Shown: piece after piece, positions 57,601-64,000 of the stretch
How the letters are laid out: each line of letters opens with the position of its first letter
How positions within the stretch are numbered: position 1 is the stretch's first letter
Assembly (NCBI RefSeq): GCF_018143015.1
Contig: NC_054747.1
Coordinates: forward strand, 30,684,733 to 30,748,732
DNA length: 64,000 bases
Direction of reading: 5' to 3'
From: Lytechinus variegatus
Lineage: Eukaryota; Echinodermata; Echinoidea; Temnopleuroida; Toxopneustidae
Translations under genes and position numbers: made by a program
The notes under the pieces: generated by a model
The model's database searches: none
Told to the model about the DNA's origin: nothing
What the model saw: only the letters and a program-made list of their open reading frames with translations

Positions 57601-60600
57601 TTAATTTCCCTTTTTTCTTTAATTCATTTTTTCTTTCTATCCTTTTATAAAATATTTTCTATATTTTCTTTTTCTCCCTCTTTCTTTCTGACATTTTCTT
57701 TCTTTAGTTTTTGAGTCCATCCATCCTATCTTCATCTCTTCTTCCTTTCTTTCCTTCCTTCTTTTTACCCCTTTCTTCATTCTTTGTTTCTTTCTTCCAT
57801 CCATCATTTTATTTACCCTTTCTTTTTTTATTTCTTTTCTCAGCCCTTTCTTTATTACATTCATTCCTTCCTTCTGTCTTCTTTCCTTTTTCCCTTTCTT
57901 AATTATATCCTTTTACCTTCCTTTCTTTTTTTTGACTGCTTGCTTCCTTTATTCTTTCATTCCTTCCTTTCTTTGTCTCTCGGTCTTTCTTTTTTTTTAT
58001 GATTGCTTGCTTCTTTCTTTCCTTCCTTTATTTATTTCTTTCCTTCTATCTATCATTTTACCTTTCCGTCATTTCTTCCTTAATTCCTTCCTTCCTTCGT
58101 TCAATCCTTCCTTTCTTTCTTTATTTCTTTCTTTTGTCTGTCTTTCCATCTCTCCTTTTACCCTTTCTTTTTTATTGCTTCTTCTTTCTTTAATTCCTTT
58201 ACTACTTTCTGGATTTGTTATTTCTTTCTGTATTGCTTGCTTCATTTCCTTCCTTCATTTCTTTCTTTCTTTCAGTCTTTCTTATATTTGTTCCTTCTTT
58301 ATTCCTTCCTTTCCTTTAGTTCTATTTTTTTCTTCCTTCACATCTATCCTTTCTTTACCTTTTTTTCTTCCTTTCTTTTATTCTTTCTTTTCCTTCCTTC
58401 CTTTCTTTCTTTCTTTCTTCGTTTCTGTCTTTCTTCGTTTCGGTCTTGCTTTCTTTTTGTCCTTCATTTCCTTCATTTTTTTTTTTTGGGGGGGGTAACG
58501 AAAGGCTAGAAAAATAAACTTGCGCCTTTTCTTAATGTTTTCTTTGTTTTGGGGGACCAGTAGATTTTAGGTTCGGACCAGTAAAAATTTGAAAAACTGG
58601 GTATCTACTGGTCCGACATGAATAGGTTGGACCAGTAGAAAAAATGTGTTAGTGTGGAGCCCTGCATGTAATCAGAGGCCCTAAAAATGTACCCTGGGGA
58701 ACCCCATGATTTCGCTAAGTAGAGGTATAAATACGAATAACACTTGATCAGGGGCCCATTTACAGAAAGGAATGTTTTTGATCACAACTCAAAAACAATT
58801 AGACATAAAAAAACAAGCGGATGTAATTGGTTAAAAACAAGTCGAAGAAATTAGTTTTGTGTTGATAGGGAAGCCAGTTGGAATTGATCAAGGGGGCCTG
58901 AAAATCACCAAGGATACAATATTTTGTACACAAAAATGCTAAAACTATGGCCTGAAAATAAATTGCCAGAGCCTGAATTCAGGCTTTTGCCTGAAAACTG
59001 GCATCCCTGCATTGATACTGAATATCAACTTAAATGCAGACTGAATAATGTCATATTTTCTTTCTTATTCTCATAACTCCTGGAAACATTTCATGAAGTG
59101 TCTTATCAGTGATTTCCATCTGAAAATTTGCTTTTAGCCAATCAGGTGCAAGAATTTCAGTAGCTTACAACATCTGTTTATGGAAATCACTGATGAATTG
59201 TTTCATGAAAGGCCCCCCCCCCCTTTACCTTGAAAGAGTTTGCCAGAGTGGTAGCTATTGCTGTTAACATGATCGTTGTGCATGAAGTTATCCATCTGAA
59301 GGCAATACTTGGACAACTCCGGAATGGAAGACAGACACTGGATAATGGTGTTCATATAACACTGCAAGAAATACACAAAGACAAACACTGGATAATGGTG
59401 TTCATATAACACTGCAATAAATACATAAGACAAGGGGTATAAGGTGTTTACATAACACTGCAAAAACAAACAAAGACAGGGCACTGGGTAATAGAGGTCA
59501 TATAACACTGCAAGAAATACACGAAGACAGAGACTGCAAAATGGTGATCATATAATACTGAAAGAAAAACACAAGTTTGAATTATTGTGTATATAAATAA
59601 GAAAGAATTACACAAAACAGACACTGGATAATGGTGTTCATATAACACCGAAAGAAATACATAAGACAAACACTGGAAATGGTGTACATATAACACTAAA
59701 AGAAATGCACAAGTATAATAGTGTTCCTATTAGTAAGAAATACACAAAACAGACAATGGATAATGGTGTTTATGCATATATCTGACAGACATTCACAAGA
59801 AGGACACTGGATCATATTGTTCAGATAACACCAAAAGAAATACACAAGAAAGACACTGGACAAAGGTGTTCAAGTAACACAAAGAAATACAAAAATTGTT
59901 AAAAATGCAATGGAGCCCGAACTAACTTAATGAGAGCAGGCCAAAAAATGACAAAAATTATAATTTTGACTTGCCACATGTGACCTACATCAAATGTGCT
60001 TACTTTATAACATACATTTAAATGAAGATATTATCATAATAAGAACCTTGCAGAAAAACCACAACTAAGAATTTGAGATTCAGTTTTTAATATCATCTTA
60101 CCGTGTTTCCTATGTTTTTCAGCCCTCTTTTTCCTGCTCCTTTGATCGTGGAAAGACCGTACTGTTCATGAAGAAAAAAATAATTGAAACTAAAACTAGG
60201 TAAAATTACATTAGTTAATCATATCAGGATCGCACCTGTCTGTTTACCTAAAACAGGCACATGTACATTTTACACATTTTTTCAATATGAACTCGTAGAA
60301 CAGTGTGTTGAATTCTGATTAAACGGAGGTCATGGTCTCTGTTCTAAAATTGGAGCAAGCAAAAATGCCACACTTGTTTACAATAAATTTTATTTACAAT
60401 TTACTGTGCACCTTCCTCATGCTTAGGTTGTGAAGAAATACTTGGTATTATTCCTAGACAGTTGTAAATGATTTTAACATCAAATTAAATGATAAACTGA
60501 GCCTGTACATTTCAAGGTGTGTAGCACCAACGGCTGTCTATTGGTAAATAACAAGGTCAGAGTTTAAATAAAATCGGAGTTCAGAAATCGGAATACAGGA

Positions 60601-61365
60601 ACTATTCTTTTAATTCGATAATCTTACCTCTCCAGCTGTCGATCTTGAAGAATAATCACCTAGACTTGATCTCCTATTTGATAATTTCACAATACTTGGA
60701 GTTCTTTTGAGGGTTGAATAGCTTGACCCCCTATTGGTCAGTGAAGGTCGGTATGTTTTTTCTGTCCTACTGTAGCTATCCTTGACCTCTTCCGTGTTAT
60801 TCGCAGATGAAGTCCTGCTCTCGGAGCTATCCCGTGGACGTGGTGCGTTCAAGTCCTCGATGGAAGATTTATAAAGGTTATCAGGCACGCTGCCAAAATT
60901 TGAACTCTTATACGTCCTGGACGGGGAATCGTCCATAAGAGGCAGCTTCAGTAGGTCCCGAGATAGCGAAGACACGCTCGGGCTACGCTGCTCTTGTCGG
61001 AGCGACCTCGAGGCGTATTTAGTACTGTAGGTGGTGATATTTGAGGAGTCGGCACCGTATTTATTTGGCTCGTACGTGGCGGTGATGGGGTTGGTGGAGG
61101 TTCGACTGGTGATGCTGGTCCGATGAGGGCGGTAGGCATCGCGGCTGGTGCTGGATGGCGAGCCGTAGCTGCTCGAATACAAGCTGGCCGGCTTGCTGTA
61201 CGAGGATGTGTCGAGGGCATGTTGGGTGGCGCGTGGTGCGATGCGTCGCCGAATGGAAGAGCTGCCTGTACTCTGGTAGCTAGCTGGGGGGCGGGGTATC
61301 ATGCTGGTTCTTGTTGTAGAGTGCCCATGGTAGGTCACTGGGGAGGGGCGCACACGTACAGGCAT
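45507..61365 (-). CDS. USP2: Ubiquitin-specific protease, USP2/USP21-like (11 exons)
   Basis: Coding exons, in gene order: 61365-60628, 60161-60102, 59361-59229, 56610-56493, 55668-55561, 54313-54145, 51251-51180, 50083-50005, 48908-48801, 47629-47503, 45600-45507. All introns are GT-AG and the phases agree, giving 601 residues; human USP2 is about the same length. Residues 1-246 are a disordered Ser/Thr/Arg-rich arm. The peptidase C19 domain follows: Cys box GLKNIGNTCYMNTIIQCL with Cys267, QHDAAEFLLSLL at 351-362, zinc cysteines in CSTC (420/423) and CEKC (468/471), His box GGHYIAYC with His551, and WYKYDDE with Asp568 in place of the Asn/Asp third residue. It should remove ubiquitin from proteins; all catalytic parts are present. 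Assignment to USP2 rather than USP21 rests on length and general layout and is less certain than the family. Confidence 0.93.
45931..47049 (-). repeat. Composite satellite-bearing repeat, copy 3, in USP intron 10
   Basis: This runs from ACAAGTGGAATGCC and CCGTCTCACCTGC to GGCGCCTATAGTCTCAC and GCAGGTGAGAC. It has about six units of 150-190 bp marked by GATGTTCAGTGATACTTGAT. It carries five perfect TGACCTTTGACCT sites. It is inserted in a copy of MITE family C: the halves of that MITE lie at about 45805-45930 and 47085-47178. Confidence 0.85.
47279..47425. mobile_element. Short MITE in USP intron 10
   Basis: CTGTTGCATAAAACTTTTTA is inverted at the right as TAAAAAGTTTTATGCAACAG. The arms extend through CTGAGAAAACTCTGGTAAAA. 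Confidence 0.85.
47503..47629 (-). CDS. USP2: USP exon 10 (catalytic His/Asp)
   Basis: Acceptor TTCTCCAG|CCGA, donor GAAAG|GTAAGG. Encodes DPCSRYHLQAVCNHYGGTAG, then GHYIAYCRHPEDDQWYKYDD, with His551 and Asp568. Confidence 0.95.
47696..48002. mobile_element. MITE family C, copy 2
   Basis: GCCCGTATTCTGATGTCGGG to CAACTTCAGAATACGGGCC. The same orientation as 33254-33560, with the same internal landmarks. Confidence 0.85.
48041..48350. mobile_element. MITE family C, copy 3 (opposite orientation)
   Basis: GGGCCCGTATTCTGAAGTCA to GACTTCAGAATACGGGCC. The interior is in reverse order relative to copy 2 (ACTCTGGTTTAAAGTTGTGG first). Confidence 0.85.
48423..48695. mobile_element. MITE family D, interrupted copy (USP intron 9)
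   Basis: GAAGTGTTTCATTAAGATTT, ACGCACAATCTTATT and AGTTATGCCTTTTAT match the order of 39926-40137. About 100 bp of unrelated sequence (48558-48668) separates the right end. Confidence 0.6.
48801..48908 (-). CDS. USP2: USP exon 9
   Basis: Acceptor ATGATAG|AATT, donor GACG|GTAAGA. Encodes LKRFSSSHTGLTRKVDTHVD, then APLRGLDLSNNLSQD; LKRF is the conserved USP strand motif. Confidence 0.93.
48918..49174 (-). mobile_element. tRNA-derived SINE (USP intron 8)
   Basis: ACCCCGACTTTAGCTGTGCT, GGTACCCATTCACCTCACCT and a diverged box B (GGGAATCAAACCCACG) lie in the family order, read on the minus strand. Confidence 0.8.
49177..49514 (-). mobile_element. Second SINE type, head to tail with the first
   Basis: TTTATAAAGCATATTGTTTC to CACTACACCACAACACTGCC, with GGGTACCCATTTTACAACTG, CGACGCCTTGCCAAAGGATG and a diverged box B (AGGATTTGAACACACAAC). 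The same subfamily as 53387-53740. Confidence 0.8.
49515..50004. other. USP intron 8 remainder; nothing seen
   Basis: AT-rich intron sequence without recognised features. Confidence 0.6.
50005..50083 (-). CDS. USP2: USP exon 8
   Basis: Acceptor TTCTTCAG|CGAT, donor ATCC|GTAAGT. Encodes RCEKCKTLRSGTKKMEIERC, then PKVLII: second CxxC pair of the zinc site and the start of the core strand leading into LKRF. Confidence 0.93.
50371..50886. mobile_element. MITE family C, copy 4, split by another MITE (USP intron 7)
   Basis: Left half 50371-50491 (GGCCTGCATTCTGAGCTTGG, AGCTATGGATAGCCAATTGT). Right half 50711-50886 ends AGTTAGACCATGG...CCCCAGAATACAAGCC. A MITE of the 23857 family fills the gap. Confidence 0.7.
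50492..50710. mobile_element. MITE, GGGGGTGTTGCAAGAAA ends, nested
   Basis: GGGGGTGTTGCAAGAAAAC is inverted at CAGTTTCTTGCAATGCCCC. TTGCAATCGATTGCAAAT-like motifs lie inside. The same family as 23857-24070. Confidence 0.75.
51180..51251 (-). CDS. USP2: USP exon 7
   Basis: Acceptor CCTAACAG|GGGT, donor ATTC|GTAAGT. Encodes 24 residues, GCSSLADALELYTKPETLTG ENKF, the segment between the two zinc cysteine pairs. Confidence 0.92.
51371..52738. mobile_element. TIR element with eight GTTACGTATGGGAC motifs (USP intron 6)
   Basis: Perfect 18-bp terminal repeats TATGGGCAAGTCCAAGAA (51371-51388) and its complement (52721-52738), with TA likely duplicated at the ends. Inside, the 14-mer GTTACGTATGGGAC occurs at 51398, 51566, 51762, 51777 and 52377 and its complement at 52190, 52209 and 52542. 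There is no long open frame. A non-autonomous DNA transposon of unknown superfamily. Confidence 0.75.
52790..52943. mobile_element. Short MITE (USP intron 6)
   Basis: GGGACCCATTGCATGAATTA at the left and TAATTTTGTTGTGGCCCCC at the right form weak inverted ends. The interior AGCCAATCAAAATCAAGGAT and AGTTACTAATTATAGTAACT are shared in kind with 43873-44005. Confidence 0.6.
53341..53847. mobile_element. MITE split by a SINE (USP intron 6)
   Basis: The left arm 53341-53386 (GGGGGATGTTTCATAAAGCT, GTTCGTAAGTTAAAAGCGAC) is inverted at 53800-53847 (GTCATTCTTAACTTACAAAC, AGCTTTATGAAACACCCACC). The SINE at 53387-53740 lies between the left arm and the rest. Confidence 0.8.
53387..53740 (-). mobile_element. 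SINE inserted in a MITE
   Basis: ATAATAATAATAGCCAATTT and TATAAAGCGCTTTTCCCAGA form the tail end. ACCGGGTACCCATTTAGCAC and box B complement GGGATTCGAACACACG mark the head. It carries GCCTTGCCAAAGGACGCTTG like 49177-49514. Confidence 0.85.
53848..53994. mobile_element. Short MITE next to the previous one
   Basis: CCTGGGTTCCATTTCAGAAA is inverted at TTTTATGAAACAGGGCCCCAG. TTATTACAATAAC and GTTATTATAACAAG lie just inside. Confidence 0.7.
54145..54313 (-). CDS. USP2: USP exon 6
   Basis: Acceptor TACTTCAG|CCCC, donor TACG|GTAAGT. Encodes PVDLANLMWRRQQQLTQSII, FDLFNGLTRSTLRCSTCDYV, then SVTFELFYDLSVPIPT. It carries the first CxxC zinc pair. Confidence 0.95.
54348..54934. mobile_element. TTAA MITE family E (USP intron 5)
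   Basis: TTAAAGGGGAATGAAACC to GGTTTCATTCTCCTTCAA. The inverted arms include AAAGTTTGAGAAAAATCGGA and GATGTGTGATGTCAC, each with an inverse copy. It starts only 35 bp into the intron. Confidence 0.8.
54935..55112 (-). mobile_element. tRNA-derived SINE, truncated (USP intron 5)
   Basis: TCGGGTACTTGTTCACTTCA, TTGAGTGCAGCACAGTGTGG and box B complement GAGATTCGAACCCACG, ending CACTGGGCCACAACACTCC. Confidence 0.85.
55561..55668 (-). CDS. USP2: USP exon 5
   Basis: Acceptor TTTATGTAG|GCAA, donor TCAA|GTAAGT. Encodes QHDAAEFLLSLLAELSEDVN, then RVKNPPRLGAMPENL; QHDAAEFL is the QQDAQEFL box. Confidence 0.95.
55669..56492. other. USP intron 4; shared 22-bp end
   Basis: No gene. GCGTCGAAATAGCCCAGTCT (56172-56193 with its last two bases AT) is an exact inverse of 48706-48727 in intron 9, and may be one end of an unrecognised repeat. 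Confidence 0.5.
56493..56610 (-). CDS. USP2: USP exon 4
   Basis: Acceptor TTTGATACAG|AGTT, donor TACAG|GTTCGT. Encodes FAETLKKLWDPDSTVSSLTP, then HNLKRQIGNMLSHEFRGY. Confidence 0.93.
56825..58664. mobile_element. hAT-like non-autonomous element (USP intron 3)
   Basis: CAGGGCTCGACACTAGCGG at the left and GTGTTAGTGTGGAGCCCTG at the right are hAT-style ends. CATGTAA is repeated on both sides (56818-56824 and 58665-58671), close to the 8-bp duplication typical of hAT. ACTGGTCCGACATGACCAGT and shorter ACCAGTA motifs are repeated near both ends, as transposase-binding subterminal repeats usually are. There is no transposase frame; the core is replaced by a 1-kb CTTT/CCTT tract. Confidence 0.8.
57510..58490. 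repeat. 1-kb CTTT/CCTT pyrimidine tract
   Basis: An imperfect tetranucleotide-rich pyrimidine tract lies inside the hAT-like element. It is purine-rich on the transcribed sense strand of the USP gene. Long Phe/Ser/Leu-rich open frames are artefacts. Confidence 0.95.
58751..58900. mobile_element. Possible short MITE (USP intron 3)
   Basis: CAGGGGCCCATTTACAGAAA at the left and GAATTGATCAAGGGGGCCTG at the right are loosely inverted. AAAAACAATTAGACAT and AACAAGTCG lie inside. Weak. Confidence 0.4.
59086..59215. mobile_element. Short MITE, AACATTTCATGAAGTGTC ends (USP intron 3)
   Basis: AACATTTCATGAAGTG is inverted at ATTGTTTCATGAAAGGCCCC. ATCAGTGATTTCCAT and its inverse lie inside. The core CAATCAGGTGCAAGAATTTC matches 29413-29520. 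It ends 14 bp from exon 3. Confidence 0.75.
59229..59361 (-). CDS. USP2: USP exon 3 (catalytic Cys)
   Basis: Acceptor TTTCTTGCAG|TGTT, donor CAAG|GTAAAG. Encodes CYMNTIIQCLSSIPELSKYC, then LQMDNFMHNDHVNSNSYHSG and KLFQ. The first codon is the catalytic Cys267. The acceptor and first codons are repeated many times in the upstream intron. Confidence 0.95.
59341..59900. repeat. ~50-bp tandem array derived from the exon 3 acceptor
   Basis: The plus-strand unit GATAATGGTGTTCATATAAC, ACTGCAAGAAATACACAAAG, ACAAACACTG is 50 bp (59341-59390). It repeats about ten times up to about 59900, with units near 59341, 59391, 59437, 59487, 59538, 59626, 59675, 59758, 59810 and 59858. On the gene's strand each unit reads as pyrimidine tract, CAG and TGTTATATGAACACCATT, i.e. 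the acceptor and the codons CYMNTI. Distal units are diverged. Confidence 0.9.
60102..60161 (-). CDS. USP2: USP exon 2
   Basis: Acceptor CATGAACAG|TACG, donor CACG|GTAAGA. Encodes exactly 20 residues, YGLSTIKGAGKRGLKNIGNT, the lead-in to the Cys box. Confidence 0.92.
60304..60600. mobile_element. MITE family C, diverged copy (USP intron 1)
   Basis: GTTGAATTCTGATTAAACGG, GTCATGGTCTCTGTTCTAAA and GAGTTCAGAAATCGGAATAC keep the order of the family landmarks. Confidence 0.6.
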
Positions 61366-61437
61366 GGTTTCATTCTCAAGCTATACATCGGGGTAGCGAG
61401 TGGGATCTGAATTGCACTTGACCCAATGGGAGAACTC
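60628..61437 (-). CDS. USP2: USP exon 1 of the coding part (start codon, disordered arm)
   Basis: Acceptor CTACTCTAG|GAGT gives 72 nt of 5'-UTR (61437-61366), then ATG at 61365 in a good context (AAACCATGC) and 246 codons to donor GAGAG|GTAAGA. The protein part is rich in Ser, Thr, Arg and Tyr (MPVRVRPSPVTYHGHSTTRT...), with SLSRDLLKLP and TLKRTPSIVKLSNRR. A short out-of-frame ATG lies 7 nt upstream of the start. At least one noncoding exon must lie farther up. Confidence 0.85.
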
Positions 61438-61584
61438 CTAGAGTAGAGTATAGAGAAACATAATTGATGTTAAAAAAAATGTACACAGACTGTCAATGTC
61501 ATAGACTAATACTGGTAATAATAATATAGGTATATTTACCCAGGGTAGCCACTTCAGTTTCGAAAACTATTCAACCTGCGGGCC
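61438..61584. other. USP 5' intron; nothing else seen
   Basis: Intron sequence ahead of the start-codon exon. No promoter could be recognised. Confidence 0.4.
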
Positions 61585-61731
61585 CTGCTATAATTATTAC
61601 CCCGACTTTAGCTGAGCTGCCTAGGTGCTCAAGATCTCAAGGAATTTCTTCCTACCGGGTACCCATTCACCTCACCTGGGTTGAGTGCAGCACAATTTGG
61701 ATAAGTTTCTTGCTGAAGGAAATTATGCCAT
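61585..61731 (-). mobile_element. tRNA-derived SINE, truncated before the head
   Basis: ATTACCCCGACTTTAGCTGA, CCGGGTACCCATTCACCTCA and TGCTGAAGGAAATTATGCCA match the family; the sequence then leaves it, so the tRNA-like head is missing. Confidence 0.8.
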
Positions 61732-63068
61732 GCCTACAAAACCAATGCCAGCCAGACCTATTATGTACCATATTTCCAATGACATACCATTCTGTGGAAT
61801 AAAGTTTTGCAGGTCTATGTGACTGTAACATTACATAAGCACTAAAACTAAGCCTAAAATGAATACAAGGTAATTTTAACATTTGAATATAAAATATGTG
61901 AGTGGAAAAGGAAATATTGTTAGTTGTAAAAAGTAAAAATGCACTTTTCTATTAATTAATTCTGCATAAAGTTACAGGAATGTAATCTGCAAATTGCAAT
62001 AAAGTGGGCAGAAAAATGTTACAATTATATAGTAAAAATGCCCGGTATTAAATTATGCAAAGGAACTGATTAATGGTACATACTATACAGTAATACAAAG
62101 AATCAAGCAAATTGTTCCCTACTATTGAAACAAATTTCAAATGGAAGTAAAAATTATAAAAGAATTTTAAAATTAAATCTTTTTTTCTGTGTTGTTTATT
62201 TTTATCTTTTTTGTATTCTCTTTATTCCTCTATTTTTTTTACTTTTATTCATAATTTACTTCTTTCATATAACATTCTTTTTTTTTTCTTCTTCTTCTTT
62301 CTTTCTGTATTTCTTTTCCTTTCATTTCTCTCCCTTTTCTGTTCCTAAAGAGGATTGGGAAATTATATCATGCTACATGTACTTACCACCTTTTACATCC
62401 AAGAAGTATTGAGTCCAATCAGTTTTCTATGTGAAGCTGTTGCAATTCTGTGGTCAGTTATTTGGTTCTATAATGGTATCTCTTGGAACGAATGCCTCAT
62501 AGCCTGATTTCAGAAACTGACACAGATGTCATGTGAATCCTTGTCTAAAATCAATCATTATCAAATGCAATTTAAAACTGACATCCATGTGTTCTTGCGT
62601 TGTCCATTTGAAAAGGAAGCATGTGATGTTTAAAAGATTCACATGATTATCTCCAGTACACTTTTTCATTAGAAATCCAGATTTTTTTTTCTTTCCTTGT
62701 ACTTTTTTTCTTGAAACTTGTTCTGTGACCACCTTGATATATAACTTCAATGAAAAAATATGTTGCAAACTGCCAAGTCAGCTTTTATATGTCTTGTTTA
62801 TTTTAGTTGAGTTTCCTTTGCTTTCACTCCAGAATAAACCTGTTAGGGTGAGACAAAAGGGGGAATATTGTTAACATTTCAATGCACAGATTTTCTCATG
62901 ATCTACAGAACCTGTTCATTCTCTGGAAATGGTGCAATGTCAGAAAAGTCAGGCATGCATTTGAAGTCCTTAAGGAGCAATTCTTTAGGGCCTATTGCCC
63001 ACCTTAGGGGTGCGTATCAGACCCATACAAATTTAATTCAATTTCAAATTCCATACAATGCTAATACA
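61732..63068. other. No gene seen
   Basis: Pyrimidine-rich low-complexity sequence lies at 62180-62345. No exon could be recognised. Confidence 0.5.
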
Positions 63069-63221
63069 ATGGTCACATTTGTTCTAAGGCGGCCGTACGG
63101 CGAGTCGAAAACAGCCGTTTTATCAATTTTGATTCAAACCACCTATATGTAGTTGGACAAAAAATGTTAAAACGGCTGTTTTCGACTCGCCGTACGGCCG
63201 CCATAGAACAAATGTGACCAT
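63069..63221. mobile_element. Palindromic MITE with ~53-bp arms
   Basis: ATGGTCACATTTGTTCTAAG, GCGGCCGTACGGCGAGTCGA and AAACAGCCGTTTTA at 63069-63121 are repeated inverted at 63169-63221 with about one mismatch, leaving a loop of under 50 bp. The opening ATGGTCACA recalls the MITE at 10075. Confidence 0.85.
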
Positions 63222-64000
63222 GGCATAAGCAATCTTCTCGTGCTCCCTGGCCAATTCATGATGATTAATGCATCATGGAGATTTTTTCATACAAAATTTA
63301 CAACTTAGATCTACATGTACTTGTTATAGTCCTAAACCAAAACGAAAAATCATGTTTTGATGTCTAAAGTTTTTCTGCACTAATTTTGGTTCTCAACTTT
63401 CTATTCATAAAATATTTCTACCAATGTTTTTTTAGACTTTAAGGTAAGTTCCATCTCAGAAAAATGTTGATTTGAATCATTAGAGAAAAATTAGACATGC
63501 TGAAAAGTTCAGCATTACAGATTACAGATTCAGATTACAGCTAAAGATAAATTCTCTTAAATTGGTATTCTGAAAATTGTCTTATCTCTGGAAGGACGTC
63601 CCCTATTTTATCTCTGACACACCCAATATTTCATCATCAACCAATCATTTAGGTCAATCAATAGAAACATCTCTTCTGAAAAATAATAGAGTATTGTTGA
63701 TATGAGGCGTAATTTTCTTGCGCCCCTGACGCTTATGCTTGTGGGCTTCTGTGCTTAAAGTACATGTCGCTCTTCTCAAAGACATTGTCTCTGAAAGGAT
63801 TAATCATCTCGAACCCCAATTTTTAATTGCTGAAAAGTCTACCAATCCGTCGTTACAATTTCTTTGGAATCTCTCCTTTTGTAAAATATGATTTTCTTGC
63901 GGGATGCAGCAAGAAATAATTGCAGACAGACACATATTGCATACATGTAACAATAGTCAATACAATAGCCCCCTACCTCTTGTTAAATTTCTTGTATTTT
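63222..64000. other. No gene seen; TTAA MITE family A fragment
   Basis: AAGGTAAGTTCCATCTCAGA, AAAATGTTGATTTGAATC and AGAGAAAAATTAGACATGCT at about 63441-63505 match the left end of family A. The rest has no recognised features. Confidence 0.5.

Noticed and set aside
57711-58509. Several open frames rich in Phe, Ser and Leu up to 188 codons
   Set aside because: They follow the CTTT/CCTT pyrimidine tract and lack any domain.
60948-61410. Frames of 90 (minus) and 95 (plus) codons inside the USP start exon
   Set aside because: They are shadows of the real frame in a GC-richer exon.

Overview
This window looks like animal nuclear DNA, most likely from a sea urchin or close echinoderm relative. 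That is an inference from the character of the repeats (TTAA-flanked MITEs beginning TTAAAGGRCAAGTCCACC, a tRNA-derived SINE with an ATT-rich tail, nuclear-receptor-like TGACC satellites) together with intron-split metazoan genes. The DNA is AT-rich and transposon-dense. Genes occupy only a few kilobases of exon sequence.

Three host genes can be supported. (1) A gene on the minus strand, 61437 to 45507, has eleven exons whose splice sites and phases all agree. They give a 601-residue ubiquitin-specific protease of the USP2/USP21 type, with a Ser/Arg-rich N-terminal arm and a complete catalytic domain (Cys267, His551, Asp568, two CxxC zinc pairs). (2) An alpha-1,3-fucosyltransferase-like type II Golgi enzyme (GT10 family) is encoded in one exon at 14299-15669 on the plus strand, with a likely 5'-UTR splice acceptor just upstream. 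(3) A death-domain protein on the minus strand shows its last exon (30195-29894) and the exon before it (about 32421-32263); the rest is not recognisable here.

Layout: 1-6400 is transposon and satellite sequence (a foldback with three tandem MITEs; a satellite-bearing composite repeat split by a mariner-like element). 6400-14000 holds a LINE endonuclease relic, a 90-bp tandem array, several MITEs, a 0.7-kb tandem duplication and a degenerate motif array. 14000-16300 is the fucosyltransferase. 16370-25755 is bracketed by two ACCATT minisatellites whose outer ends are inverted copies of each other. 26140-27230 is a foldback built of 12-bp repeats. 29890-32420 carries the death-domain exons with a large CTAT microsatellite in their intron. 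34000-45000 is mostly empty, with a 5'-truncated LINE, a second copy of the composite repeat, a 39-bp coding-like minisatellite and several MITEs. 45507-61437 is the USP gene, whose introns are packed with nested SINEs, MITEs and a hAT-like element. 61438-64000 is upstream sequence with a SINE fragment and a strong palindromic MITE.

The genes do not form a pathway. The most notable structure is in the USP gene: the splice acceptor and first codons of the catalytic-cysteine exon have been copied as a roughly 50-bp tandem array into the intron just upstream. No CRISPR array, rRNA, stand-alone tRNA gene or complete autonomous transposon was seen.
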